A stretch of DNA of 64,000 nt from Pseudodesulfovibrio sp. (GCA_016744135.1 JADGEX010000001.1:693029-757028); one strand, 5' to 3'; counted from the first letter of the stretch, positions 8,351 to 16,776 are shown. Notes: generated by a model not told the origin, from the letters alone. A program made the numbers and translations.

Positions 8351-8554
8351 CGAAAAATCCTCCTGATTGGTTATACAAAACTATAGGAGAATTTTCTCAC
8401 TTTGTGTGGTCTAGTTTTGGGGAAGCAAGTCAATCCCTACTTCTATTGACAAGTGACTTTAATTATAAACCTATAACTTTGTAAGCTTCACCCCAAAGAA
8501 TATCCCACATCTGCACCTCTAACCTAAATATACTTTTTTTTAAAAAAAAAGAGC

Positions 8555-8758
8555 CTACTTTTCCTCGTCCTTCTTGTCATCCTGACGGTTCTTGAAGGTA
8601 ATGGCTGCGAGACAGCCTGCGAGTCCGCCGAGGACGACGGCTTTACCGGGAGGCATCATATCGGTGAGGCTAAACAAGTAGCCGATAGCAGCACCAGCGA
8701 TGATTCCCTTGGCAAGGGCATCTATCCATTTCATGAAATCTCTGGAATCGTCGTCCAT
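8555..8758 (-). CDS. Small membrane protein of unknown function
   Basis: 67 residues from the ATG at 8758, which has a GGAG upstream; an in-frame start 13 codons earlier (8794) lacks a site. The N-terminus is acidic (MDDDSRDF). One or two hydrophobic segments rich in Gly and Ala follow, then a highly charged tail KNRQDDKKDEE. It lies alone between the IS remnant and the iron-uptake genes and is transcribed away from them. I do not recognise the family. Confidence 0.6.
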   Translation of the reverse strand: MDDDSRDFMKWIDALAKGIIAGAAIGYLFSLTDMMPPGKAVVLGGLAGCLAAITFKNRQDDKKDEEK

Positions 8759-8908
8759 GGTCTGCTCCGTGTACAAGCCTTTATAATAGCACAATCAACC
8801 GAATCTGTATCTCAACCCAAGTCGGGTATCTCAGCATAAAACCGTATCGAACACAAGCAAGCCCAAAAGACTCCATCCTAATATGGTATGTTTTTTTTCG
8901 CAGGACAC

Positions 8909-8937
8909 TTGACACTGATTCTCAACATCACTACTAC
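8909..8937 (+). promoter_or_regulatory. Possible sigma70 promoter for the feo genes
   Basis: A perfect TTGACA (8909-8914) is followed after 17 bases by TACTAC, a weak -10. The spacer contains TGAT-N7-ATCA, a partial inverted repeat that could bind a Fur-like repressor. It lies about 50 bases before the first feo gene. Confidence 0.35.
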
Positions 8938-8984
8938 TCTCTTGTCCGGCCTGAAACTCAGGTCAAAACTTTGAGGGGATTAAA

Positions 8985-9167
8985 ATGATCGATACCATAC
9001 TTGTCGTTTGCATTGTTTCTATTGCTGGGATATTCGTTGCCCGCAAGCTCTTCAAGCAATTCACGTCAAAACAGCCTTCTTGCAACTGTACAGGTTGCGG
9101 ACACTCCGGTTCATGCTCAGGCATTCAGGACAGTCCGAACAATGACAGTTGCCCAGGTGCGCAATAA
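8985..9167 (+). CDS. FeoB-associated Cys-rich membrane protein
   Basis: 60 residues, with a strong GAGGGG before the ATG. One N-terminal transmembrane helix (residues 3-20) ends in ARKLFKQF, and the tail holds CNCTGCGHSGSCSG plus one more Cys, the pattern of FeoB-associated Cys-rich proteins. Such small proteins sit in feo operons and are thought to help ferrous iron transport, perhaps in place of FeoC (family knowledge, mechanism not proven). The gene precedes feoA, whereas it commonly follows feoB. Confidence 0.8.
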   Translation: MIDTILVVCIVSIAGIFVARKLFKQFTSKQPSCNCTGCGHSGSCSGIQDSPNNDSCPGAQ

Positions 9168-9183
9168 TTTTTTTTGCGCCATC

Positions 9184-9202
9184 GTTGATATTAATTATCA
9201 AC
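9184..9202. promoter_or_regulatory. Fur-type operator upstream of feoA
   Basis: GTTGATA and TATCAAC form a perfect 7-bp inverted repeat around a 5-base A/T spacer, close in form to Fur boxes. It lies 24 bases before the feoA start, between the Cys-rich gene and feoA, so it may control a second promoter for feoAB. Confidence 0.5.
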
Positions 9203-9225
9203 CAGAATATTTCAAGGAATACATA

Positions 9226-9468
9226 ATGTCTCAAGATTTTTGTTTAAGAAAAGCCAAGGTCAACCAGAAGCTCAAGATTAAAACTGTTGCTGCCGAAGGA
9301 GAACTCGGTAGAAGAATCCGTGATATGGGCCTTATCTCTGGCACAGAAGTTCATGTTATCGGCAAGGCCCCACTCAAAGACCCTGTCGCCCTGCGCCTCA
9401 AAGATTTCACGCTCACCTTGCGCAACAGCGAAGCAGATCACATCACCGTCACCCTGTTGGAGGATTAA
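9226..9468 (+). CDS. feoA: Ferrous iron transport protein A
   Basis: 80 residues from the ATG at 9226; the same frame is open further upstream, but AAGGA sits just before this start and the FeoA fold begins here. The SH3-like FeoA domain is visible: ELGRRIRDMGLISGTEVHVIGKAPLKDPVALRL, split by the usual G-M-G-L and P-x-K-D-P features. FeoA is a small cytoplasmic partner of FeoB in Fe2+ import. feoB starts 3 bases after its stop, so the two are co-translated. Confidence 0.92.
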   Translation: MSQDFCLRKAKVNQKLKIKTVAAEGELGRRIRDMGLISGTEVHVIGKAPLKDPVALRLKDFTLTLRNSEADHITVTLLED

Positions 9469-9471
9469 GCG

Positions 9472-11607
9472 ATGGCAGAATATACCATTGGTATCGCAGG
9501 CAATCCCAACTGCGGCAAAACCACTATGTTCAACTCCTTGACCGGAGCACGACAGCATGTTGCCAACTGGCCCGGCGTGACCGTCGAAAAAAAAGTCGGC
9601 CACATCCAAACCAACGGCGACTCCATTGTCATGGTAGACTTGCCAGGCACCTATTCGCTGACAGCATACACGCAAGAAGAACTGGTTGCCCGTAACTTCC
9701 TCGTGGATGAACGACCGGAAGTCGTCATCGACATCATGAATGCCGATGCTCTTGAACGGAACCTATATCTTGCTGTCCAAATCATGGAATTGGGTGTTCC
9801 GCTTGTACTCGGCCTCAACATGATGGATGAAGTTCGCAGCAGCGGTAAACAGATCGACAGTGAACGACTTTCCAAGCTCTCGGGTTGCACAGTGGTGGAA
9901 ACCGTAGCCAGAAACGATCTAGGTACACAGGCCCTCCTGAAAGCGACTCTGAAGCTTGCCAAAGAACAAAATGACACATGGAAACCGTTAAATATTTCCT
10001 ACGGGCCAGATCTTGACCCTGTTTTAGATGATATGGTCAAACTCATCGAAGCTGAGAACTTCCTTACCGAAAAAGTCCCAGCCCGTTGGACCGGCATCAA
10101 ATATCTTGAACGCGACGAAGACGTGGTCATCAAGGGTCGCATGACCAACACAGCCTTGTCCGACAAACTCGAAGCTATGGCTCGCGAAGTGGCCGATCAC
10201 ACAGAAAAGACCCTCAAAGCCCGACCGGATGCACTCATCGCCGACCATCGCTATGGATTCATCGCAGGCATGATCAAAGACGTTGTATCTTACCCCGTCC
10301 TTGACGAGGATCGCATCAGCCGTTCTGACCAAATGGACAAAGTGCTCACCCACCGCTTCCTCGGTCCGGCTATCATGCTCGCCATCGTCTATCTCATATA
10401 TAAAATAACGTTCACGGTGGGTGAAATCCCCATGGGCTGGCTAGAAATGCTCTTCGGATGGATGGGAGATACCGCGTACAACGCTTTACCTGACGGCCAT
10501 CTTCGTTCGCTGGTTGTGTCCGGCATCATCGACGGCGTCGGTGGCGTCCTCGGATTCGTTCCGCTCATCATGTTCATGTTCCTGATGATCTCAGCCTTGG
10601 AAGACTCAGGCTATATCGCTCGCATGGCCTACATGCTCGACCGTATCTTCAAAATATTCGGTCTGCACGGCACGTCAGTACTGCCCTTCATCGTTTCCGG
10701 CGGCATCGCTGGTGGTTGCGCCGTCCCCGGTGTCATGGCCGCCCGTACGCTGAGAAGCCCCAAGGAAAAACTGGCAACCCTGTTCGTAGCTCCTTATATG
10801 ACATGCGGCGCCAAGGTCCCGGTCTTCCTTATGCTAGCCGCCGCCTTCTTTCCGCAAAACGCTGCCACGGTCATGCTCATGATCACACTGTGCGCTTGGG
10901 CAATGGCCCTCATCGTAGCCCGTGTTCTTCGCTCCACTGTCATCAGAGGAGCTTCTACTCCGTTCGTCATGGAACTGCCCCCCTATCGCATGCCCACAAT
11001 GCGTGGAGTACTTATCCACACCTGGGAACGCACCTGGGAATACGCTAAGAAAGCGGGTACCGTCATTCTCGGCATCTCCATTTTGCTCTGGGCCATGATG
11101 ACCTTCCCACAGATGCCGGAAGAACGCCTCGCCCAATATGAATCCATGCGCTCAGCCGTTCAAACTGAAAAAGCCATTACACAGATTGACAACGCTGAAT
11201 CCGAAGAAGCCATCCGTCATACTTATGCAGGCCGCATCGGTACAGCTCTGGAGCCAATATCCAAGCTGGCCGGATTCAACTGGCGTGTTAACATTGCCCT
11301 GACCGGCGGTTTTGCAGCCAAAGAAGTCATTGTATCGACTCTGGGAACAGCCTATTCTCTGGGCGAAGTAGATGCAGAAGAAGCTCAACCTCTGTCTGAC
11401 AGACTGGTGGCAGATCCTCTGTTCACCAAGGCCTCGGCACTCGCTCTCATTATCTTCACCATGCTTTATGCCCCCTGCTTTGTAACCGTTGTTACCATGG
11501 CACGGGAATCAAGCTGGAAATGGGCGGCCTTCAGCGTCGTCGGATCGACAACTCTTGCATTCGGTATGGCGGTCATCGTCTATCAAATTGCCAAAACATT
11601 CGTCTAA
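9472..11607 (+). CDS. feoB: Ferrous iron transport protein B
   Basis: 711 residues. The N-terminal G domain has the P-loop GNPNCGKT (10-17), DLPGTYSLT and the NMMDE guanine motif. The rest is the polytopic permease with two Gate regions containing GGCAVPGVMAARTL and APCFVTVV, with conserved cysteines in the iron path. It imports Fe2+ across the inner membrane, which suits an anaerobe with many Fe-S enzymes, several of them in this window. It is shorter than E. coli FeoB (773) but in the common size range. A terminator follows, closing the feo operon. Confidence 0.96.
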   Translation: MAEYTIGIAGNPNCGKTTMFNSLTGARQHVANWPGVTVEKKVGHIQTNGDSIVMVDLPGTYSLTAYTQEELVARNFLVDERPEVVIDIMNADALERNLYLAVQIMELGVPLVLGLNMMDEVRSSGKQIDSERLSKLSGCTVVETVARNDLGTQALLKATLKLAKEQNDTWKPLNISYGPDLDPVLDDMVKLIEAENFLTEKVPARWTGIKYLERDEDVVIKGRMTNTALSDKLEAMAREVADHTEKTLKARPDALIADHRYGFIAGMIKDVVSYPVLDEDRISRSDQMDKVLTHRFLGPAIMLAIVYLIYKITFTVGEIPMGWLEMLFGWMGDTAYNALPDGHLRSLVVSGIIDGVGGVLGFVPLIMFMFLMISALEDSGYIARMAYMLDRIFKIFGLHGTSVLPFIVSGGIAGGCAVPGVMAARTLRSPKEKLATLFVAPYMTCGAKVPVFLMLAAAFFPQNAATVMLMITLCAWAMALIVARVLRSTVIRGASTPFVMELPPYRMPTMRGVLIHTWERTWEYAKKAGTVILGISILLWAMMTFPQMPEERLAQYESMRSAVQTEKAITQIDNAESEEAIRHTYAGRIGTALEPISKLAGFNWRVNIALTGGFAAKEVIVSTLGTAYSLGEVDAEEAQPLSDRLVADPLFTKASALALIIFTMLYAPCFVTVVTMARESSWKWAAFSVVGSTTLAFGMAVIVYQIAKTFV

Positions 11608-11630
11608 AAAAACGAATCAGTAAAACAATC

Positions 11631-11660
11631 AAGGGAGTCCTTCGGGACTCCCTTTTCTTT
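11631..11660 (+). terminator. Intrinsic terminator after feoB
   Basis: A 10-bp perfect stem AAGGGAGTCC/GGACTCCCTT with a UUCG tetraloop, followed by TTCTTTT. It begins 23 bases after the feoB stop. Confidence 0.9.
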
Positions 11661-11702
11661 TAATAAAAGATACTCTATGGTCGCTCCGATTAAAGGAGTA
11701 TC

Positions 11703-12680
11703 ATGTCTAAAATTTTCACCATCGCCCAAGAACTCATCCGCGACGCTATCTCCGCTTGTTACGAGTTATTCAAGGTTATGATTCCGGTCATTATCGGAGT
11801 TAAACTGTTACAAGAATTCGACCTGATCCAATATGTCGCCCTCCCTCTCAAACCTATCATGGGCCTCCTTGGTCTTCCTGCCGAACTCGGCCTGGCTTGG
11901 GCAACAGCCATGGTCAACTCCATGTATGCAGGCCTCATTGTCTTCCTCTCACTGGCTCGAGACATGACGCTCAACACTGAACAGGTCACTATTTTTGCCG
12001 TCTTACTCCTTATAGGACACGGCTTTCTCGTCGAAGGAGCCATTGCTCAACGATCCGGCGCAAAATTCGTTTTTCAAATTTTATCCCGACTATTCGGCGC
12101 GTTCGCACTCGGTCTGATACTTCACTGGACCTACTCTTCCAGCGGAACGCTCCAAGAGCCAGCTGTCATCCTCTTTCAAAGTTCCAGTCCAGTTGATCCC
12201 ACCCTGCTTCAATGGATTTGGGATGAAACAAAAAACCTACTTTCGATCTTCGGCATTGTCCTCGGCCTCATGATCATGATGCGTATCCTGTCGGCCATCC
12301 GCGCTGTCGACTTGATGAACGCCCTGTTACGCCCAATCCTCAAACTTATTGGTATCGGCCCGAAGGCATCGACCATCACCATCATAGGATTCACTCTTGG
12401 CCTGGCATATGGCGGCGGACTGATTATCAACGAAGCCCAATCCGGACGCATTGACCGTAAGGATGTATTCTATTCCCTAACACTCATGGGATTGTGCCAC
12501 TCCATGATCGAGGATACCCTGCTCATGATGCTCATTGGTGGTCATCTGAGTGGCATATTCTGGGGGCGCATGCTCTTCGGCCTCGTCGCTATGACCATTT
12601 TGGTCCAAATAACACGCCGACTGCCGCAATCTTTCTGCAACAAGTATCTCTGGGGAAACCCCAGACAAACCGTTCAATAA
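11703..12680 (+). CDS. Nucleoside-recognition (Gate) domain membrane protein
   Basis: 325 residues with about eight hydrophobic segments. Two homologous halves are visible, each with the Gate pattern (an amphipathic helix, then KLLQEFDLIQYVALPLKPIM and later RILSAIRAVDLMNALLRPIL), like SpmA and SpmB joined together. Gate-domain proteins include FeoB's own pores, nucleoside transporters and spore-maturation proteins. GHGFLVEGA and CHSMIEDTL are conserved polar intramembrane turns. The substrate is unknown. It follows feoB but after a terminator, so it may have its own promoter. It is followed after 11 bases by ridA. Confidence 0.7.
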   Translation: MSKIFTIAQELIRDAISACYELFKVMIPVIIGVKLLQEFDLIQYVALPLKPIMGLLGLPAELGLAWATAMVNSMYAGLIVFLSLARDMTLNTEQVTIFAVLLLIGHGFLVEGAIAQRSGAKFVFQILSRLFGAFALGLILHWTYSSSGTLQEPAVILFQSSSPVDPTLLQWIWDETKNLLSIFGIVLGLMIMMRILSAIRAVDLMNALLRPILKLIGIGPKASTITIIGFTLGLAYGGGLIINEAQSGRIDRKDVFYSLTLMGLCHSMIEDTLLMMLIGGHLSGIFWGRMLFGLVAMTILVQITRRLPQSFCNKYLWGNPRQTVQ

Positions 12681-12691
12681 AGGAGAAACAC

Positions 12692-13075
12692 ATGTCCGAC
12701 ATTAAACTGATTCACACAGACACAGCCCCGGCCGCCGTCGGCCCTTACTCTCAAGCATCAACGGCCAACGGCATGTTGTTCGTATCCGGCCAACTCGGTA
12801 TCATCCCCGGTGAAGGTAAACTGGCGGAAGGATTCGAGACGCAAACAAAACAGGCTCTCGAAAATATGAAAGCCATTTTGGAAGAAGCTGGTTCTTCTTT
12901 AGAAAAAGTATTGGCCGTCGATGTATTCGTCATGGATATGGGTAAATTTGCTGACCTGAACGCCATCTACTCCGAATACTTCACCGACCACAAGCCCGCC
13001 CGTGCTGCCATTCAGGTTGCAGGCCTGCCGCTGGGTGGTCTGGTTGAACTCAAATGCATCGCTCTCGTAGACTAG
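12692..13075 (+). CDS. ridA: RidA family enamine/imine deaminase
   Basis: 127 residues with an AGGAG before the ATG. The sequence shows GPYSQAS near the N-terminus, FVSGQLGI, the ALENMKAILEEAGSSLEKV helix and the C-terminal ARAAIQVAGLPLGGLVELKCIA with the conserved Arg that binds carboxylates. RidA proteins hydrolyse reactive 2-aminoacrylate and similar imines made by PLP enzymes. It is 11 bases after the Gate-domain protein and probably co-transcribed with it. Confidence 0.93.
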   Translation: MSDIKLIHTDTAPAAVGPYSQASTANGMLFVSGQLGIIPGEGKLAEGFETQTKQALENMKAILEEAGSSLEKVLAVDVFVMDMGKFADLNAIYSEYFTDHKPARAAIQVAGLPLGGLVELKCIALVD

Positions 13076-13250
13076 ACGGCCGAGAACCGACTGCCCCGTT
13101 ACAGAAACTCTACTTGACAGGGCGCAAACGAAACAGATAACCAAACTATATGCACAACATCACCACTCGTTTCTTTTTCTTTTTTAGCTTTTATTTCAGG
13201 AACGCCTGCGGTCTTGATGTGCAATAGTCTTTAAATCGAAAAACACTCAA

Positions 13251-13285
13251 GAGGCCGCGGCGAAATCCGCGGCCTCTTTTTTTTT
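13251..13285 (+). terminator. Strong terminator between ridA and the aldolase
   Basis: GAGGCCGCGG and CCGCGGCCTC pair perfectly around CGAAAT, followed by nine Ts. It is 175 bases after ridA and 42 before the aldolase start, so it may end a separate short transcript or act as an attenuator in the aldolase leader. The remaining gap 13076-13250 holds no gene that I can see. Confidence 0.9.
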
Positions 13286-13327
13286 GAGGAAGTCGCACCG
13301 TCGGTCAAAAAGAACAAGGAGAGTCCA

Positions 13328-14119
13328 ATGCATTTAGGAAAAGCCATTCGTATGGAACGCATCATGAACCGCAACAATGGACGCACTATAGTAGTACCTT
13401 TGGACCACGGTGTAACTGTCGGCCCTATTTACGGACTGATTGACCTGCGTGAAACCGTCAATCAGGTGGCCGAGGGCGGTGCCAACGCCATGCTCATGCA
13501 CAAGGGGATACCCAGATGCTCCCACCGTGCAGGAGGCAAAGACATCGGCCTGATCATCCACCTGTCCGCGTCAACATCTCTGTCTCCGCACCCCAATGCC
13601 AAAACTCTGGTAGGTACCGTTTCAGACGCCCTCAAACTCGGCGCAGATGCCATATCTGTTCACGTCAATCTGGGAGATGAAACCGAATCGCACATGCTGT
13701 CCGATCTCGGCGCTCTCTGCTCTGAAGCCAACGAATGGGGAATGCCAGTCCTCGCCATGATGTACGCACGAGGCCCTAAAATTAAAAACGAATATGACCC
13801 GCAAGTGGTGGCCCATTGCGCCAGAGTCGGCGTGGAGTTGGGCGCGGATATCGTCAAGGTGAACTACACTGGCGATCCAGAATCCTTCAAGGCCGTGGTG
13901 GAAGGATGCTGTGTTCCCGTGGTCATAGCAGGAGGTCCGAAGCTGGAAAGTGACCGGGATCTCGTCCAAATGGTCTATGATTCCATCCAAGCCGGAGGCT
14001 CAGGTCTGTCCGTGGGTAGAAATGTCTTCCAGCACAAGAATCCGGCCAAAATTGTGGCCGCACTCAACAAGGTCGTTCATGAAAATTGGGATGTGGATGC
14101 AGCCATGAAGCTGCTGTAG
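13328..14119 (+). CDS. 2-amino-3,7-dideoxy-D-threo-hept-6-ulosonate synthase-like aldolase
   Basis: 263 residues, start supported by AAGGAG. It belongs to the DhnA/class I FBA-type family: [16 protein letters not shown] near residue 22, the HKGIPRCSH segment, and a Schiff-base Lys in [10 protein letters not shown], then VVIAGGPK and the phosphate-binding [11 protein letters not shown]. Close relatives in archaea and Desulfovibrio make the C7 amino sugar precursor of 3-dehydroquinate instead of using DAHP synthase (family knowledge). A plain class I fructose-bisphosphate aldolase is the alternative. The usual partner, 3-dehydroquinate synthase II, is not next to it here. Confidence 0.8.
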   Translation: MHLGKAIRMERIMNRNNGRTIVVPLDHGVTVGPIYGLIDLRETVNQVAEGGANAMLMHKGIPRCSHRAGGKDIGLIIHLSASTSLSPHPNAKTLVGTVSDALKLGADAISVHVNLGDETESHMLSDLGALCSEANEWGMPVLAMMYARGPKIKNEYDPQVVAHCARVGVELGADIVKVNYTGDPESFKAVVEGCCVPVVIAGGPKLESDRDLVQMVYDSIQAGGSGLSVGRNVFQHKNPAKIVAALNKVVHENWDVDAAMKLL

Positions 14120-14138
14120 ATAAAAAAAGATCTGAATC

Positions 14139-14164
14139 GTGGGCGGGCAATCAGGCCCGTCCAC
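14139..14164 (-). terminator. Convergent hairpin between aldolase and HPt gene
   Basis: GTGGGCGGGC pairs with GCCCGTCCAC (one G-T pair) around AATCAG. On the minus strand a T7 run follows some bases later, so it best serves the HPt gene; it also lies just after the aldolase stop. Confidence 0.5.
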
Positions 14165-14172
14165 GGGTCGAA

Positions 14173-14481
14173 TTACTTCCCGAATTCAACTTGAACACGT
14201 TGAAGGTACATAAAAAGTCGACCGATCTGCTCGCGACCTTTCTCAAAGTCACAGGCTTTGGCCGCAAGTTCAATGGCCCGGGCTATCTCGCCCATTCCCT
14301 TGAAACCATAGCCACACCCAGTCCCTCTGGTGGTGTGCCCTAATCGGTTAAGCGTTTCGAAATCTCTTTCTTTCAAGGCAACCTGCATTCTCTCCAAATC
14401 TTCCATTGAAACTTCGAAAAAACGAGGCAACAATTCTTCAAGATCAGGATCAATGAGTTCGATAATAGGAGAGTCAGGCAT
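14173..14481 (-). CDS. Stand-alone HPt phosphotransfer protein
   Basis: 102 residues forming a four-helix HPt domain. The phosphorylated residue should be His49 in LGHTTRGTGCGYGF, followed by the conserved Lys/Gly-containing turn and a helix EIARAIELAAKACDFEK. HPt proteins relay phosphate between receiver domains of hybrid kinases and response regulators. No kinase or receiver is encoded nearby, so its partners are elsewhere. The gene stands alone, divergent from the transglycosylase. Confidence 0.8.
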   Translation of the reverse strand: MPDSPIIELIDPDLEELLPRFFEVSMEDLERMQVALKERDFETLNRLGHTTRGTGCGYGFKGMGEIARAIELAAKACDFEKGREQIGRLFMYLQRVQVEFGK

Positions 14482-14604
14482 AGTGAGATACTCATTGTGC
14501 AGGGAGATGCACGGGCTTGAACATAGTAAGGAAGGCCTCTATTGTGGTGCGGGAGCATTAACAGTGAATTATACCATGTCAAATTTTATACTCTTTACAA
14601 CGAT

Positions 14605-15762
14605 ATGACACGACCTTTTATTCTCTTTCTCTGTCTGGCAATCATAGCCGGATGTACACGATATGATGCCATGCGCATTGCCCGCGCTGCGGCCACTGGC
14701 AATCCTGCAACTGCAGCCGAAAGTCTGGCACGAGACAAAGCCATCGGGTACGCCACGAATCCCGCATCTATCGCTTCTGATATTAAACAATTTCAAAAAA
14801 TCGTCGATGATTTTATTTATGTAGTTACTTCGGTCTGGGGAAAAGATGATGTACGAACACCCCGTCCCAAAGAATACGTCAAATACACTCAAAACTATCT
14901 CTCACGCGCCAGTGTTGATTTTGATACCGGCATGATCACCGTAGAGACAGTGGATACAGACAACCCTCAAATGAGCCTACATAACGCCATTGTCACCACC
15001 CTTCTCACCCCAAACGACCCTCGAGCAGTAGATCTGTATTCAGCCAAAACAGTCAAACTGGGAGATACTCCGTTTCTGCTGGGAGAAGTCAAAGATAATG
15101 ATACCAAGAATATTCGATGGGAATGGCGTGCCAGCCGCTATGCCGACGTGCTCATGGGAACCTGTCTAAAAAAACGAACCAGTGAAGGTAAAATCATTAA
15201 TTACGTAACCATTCCAATGGTCAAAGATCATCTAAATATTCGAGCCAACAAATACAAAAAACAGGTTGTCTCCGCAGCCAAGCGATTCGACATAAGCCAA
15301 AATCTCATCTATGCGATCATGAAAGTGGAATCTGATTTCAATCCATTTGCAATCAGTTCAGCCATGGCTATCGGATTGATGCAGGTCGTACCGGCTACGG
15401 CAGGAAGCGACGTATACCACTATCTGAACGGCAAAAATGGTCAACCTTCGAAACAGGACTTGCTGGTTGCCTCTACCAACATTACGTACGGCTCCGCCTA
15501 TCTCCACTTGCTAGGAACACGCTTCCTCAAAGACATAACAAATCCGACCTCACGAGAATACTGCATAATCGCCGGATACAACGGCGGCGCGGGGACAGTA
15601 CTCAGAACCTTTGACAAAGACAGGAAAAACGCGGCACAAACCATCAACAGGCTGTCACCCGGAAAAGTATACACCACCCTCCGAACAGAGACACCCTATG
15701 CGGAAACACGCCGTTACCTTGGCAAAGTACTTGAAGCCAAGAAACAATTCGTCAACTTCTAG
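14605..15762 (+). CDS. Membrane-bound lytic murein transglycosylase (MltC-like)
   Basis: 385 residues from the ATG at 14605; an earlier in-frame ATG at 14542 would bury the signal peptide. Residues 1-17 are a lipoprotein signal ending IIAGC, with Cys17 as lipid anchor. The middle is the MltC-type N-terminal domain, and the C-terminal half is an SLT domain with catalytic Glu242 in MKVESDFNP, then AIGLMQV and YNGGAGTVL. It cleaves peptidoglycan glycan strands from the outer membrane inner face. The next gene starts 12 bases later. Confidence 0.88.
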   Translation: MTRPFILFLCLAIIAGCTRYDAMRIARAAATGNPATAAESLARDKAIGYATNPASIASDIKQFQKIVDDFIYVVTSVWGKDDVRTPRPKEYVKYTQNYLSRASVDFDTGMITVETVDTDNPQMSLHNAIVTTLLTPNDPRAVDLYSAKTVKLGDTPFLLGEVKDNDTKNIRWEWRASRYADVLMGTCLKKRTSEGKIINYVTIPMVKDHLNIRANKYKKQVVSAAKRFDISQNLIYAIMKVESDFNPFAISSAMAIGLMQVVPATAGSDVYHYLNGKNGQPSKQDLLVASTNITYGSAYLHLLGTRFLKDITNPTSREYCIIAGYNGGAGTVLRTFDKDRKNAAQTINRLSPGKVYTTLRTETPYAETRRYLGKVLEAKKQFVNF

Positions 15763-15774
15763 TCAGCACACGCA

Positions 15775-16701
15775 ATGAATATACAGGAAACAGCACTCTC
15801 CCTGACCCGACAACTGACCGACCTGGGCCAACAACTCTTCCCCGGAATGCCGGAAGGAGTGATACGCAATGCCGAAGCAATACTACTGGGCACAATGGCC
15901 TTTGTTTTACTGCTGCTCGGTCTTTTGCTTCTTCGTCGCCCAAAAAAGAAGAACACCTCTTCCAAAACGAACATCCCGCAAAAACTACAGGAGAAAGGTA
16001 CGGTTGTAGACATCATAGCCGGACCAGACGACGAAAAAGTTTCCCTGCGATGTGTATTTACTGCGGTCAAATCCAACAAAATCACGTGCGAAATCATCGA
16101 ACGACTTGAACCGCTCCAGACTGGAAAAAATCGGCAATTGTTATGTATCTTCGCCCCAACCAAAAACCAGAACGATAAAGTCAATTCATTTGCCACCACC
16201 TTGCTGAAGCTTGGTCACTCCAACCGGACTGCGAATCTCATGGTATTATCAACTCCAACGGAATACACCATGATTCCCCGCCGCAAACACGCTCGAAAAA
16301 AAGTTGCAGACCAACAATTCATCCGTGTTAAACTCTGGCTGGAAGATCCTATCTTCTCCGACACATCCTATCAGGACGCCACTCCCCATATCGGTGTGAA
16401 CTCTTTTTCATCCGACAGCCCGGAACAGAGTTCCAATGGTGTGGTCAACATTTCCAATGGCGGTATCGGCCTCAGCATCCTTGATCGCCTCATACCGGAA
16501 ACCTGTGGTCCGGATTCTCCCGTGGTCATCAACCTGTTCATGTTCAATTTCAGGGAAAAGACCTTCAAACCTTACTGGTACGCTGGCACTATCCGGTCAC
16601 TGGAAGAAAGCCGTCCCGGATTCGTCCGCATGGGGATAGAATTCACATCGACCGCCACCCCAAATTCATCCACGGGACGTCTCAATTGGACTGATCGTTG
16701 A
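15775..16701 (+). CDS. Membrane-anchored PilZ-domain protein
   Basis: 308 residues. A single hydrophobic helix (about residues 36-55, ending LLLLRRPKKK) anchors the protein, followed by a domain of about 110 residues I do not recognise. The C-terminal part has the c-di-GMP signature: RRKHARKKV near residue 169 and NISNGGIGL at 225-233, matching the RxxxR and (D/N)xSxxG motifs of PilZ. It probably senses c-di-GMP at the inner membrane, possibly for motility or surface change. It is closely linked to the upstream transglycosylase. The linker and output are not defined. Confidence 0.78.
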   Translation: MNIQETALSLTRQLTDLGQQLFPGMPEGVIRNAEAILLGTMAFVLLLLGLLLLRRPKKKNTSSKTNIPQKLQEKGTVVDIIAGPDDEKVSLRCVFTAVKSNKITCEIIERLEPLQTGKNRQLLCIFAPTKNQNDKVNSFATTLLKLGHSNRTANLMVLSTPTEYTMIPRRKHARKKVADQQFIRVKLWLEDPIFSDTSYQDATPHIGVNSFSSDSPEQSSNGVVNISNGGIGLSILDRLIPETCGPDSPVVINLFMFNFREKTFKPYWYAGTIRSLEESRPGFVRMGIEFTSTATPNSSTGRLNWTDR

Positions 16702-16720
16702 TTTCATTTTCAACACCACA

Positions 16721-16754
16721 AAAAAAGCCCCGACCAAAAGGTCGAGGCTTTTTT
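16721..16754. terminator. Bidirectional terminator
   Basis: AAAAAAGCCCCGACC and GGTCGAGGCTTTTTT pair around AAAA with one mismatch. The A and T tracts let it serve both the PilZ gene and the convergent gene at 16777. Confidence 0.85.
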
Positions 16755-16776
16755 AAATTCATTACCCTTCGAGACA

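Larger units (their letters stand above)
7244..8432 (-). mobile_element. Decayed IS3-family insertion sequence
   Basis: Two overlapping transposase genes in the usual IS3 order (orfA then orfB, minus strand) are both broken. The proposed ends, TGAGTTTGACCCCA at 7244 and the inverted TGACTTGCTTCCCCA ending at 8432, form an imperfect terminal inverted repeat with the IS3-type TGA tip. No matching 3-4 bp target duplication is visible. The element lies between the A+T-rich glycan block and the more balanced core genes, so it probably marks the edge of an acquired segment. Confidence 0.7.

Noticed and set aside
8157-8366. 69-codon plus-strand frame
   Set aside because: It is antisense to the broken orfA of the IS element.
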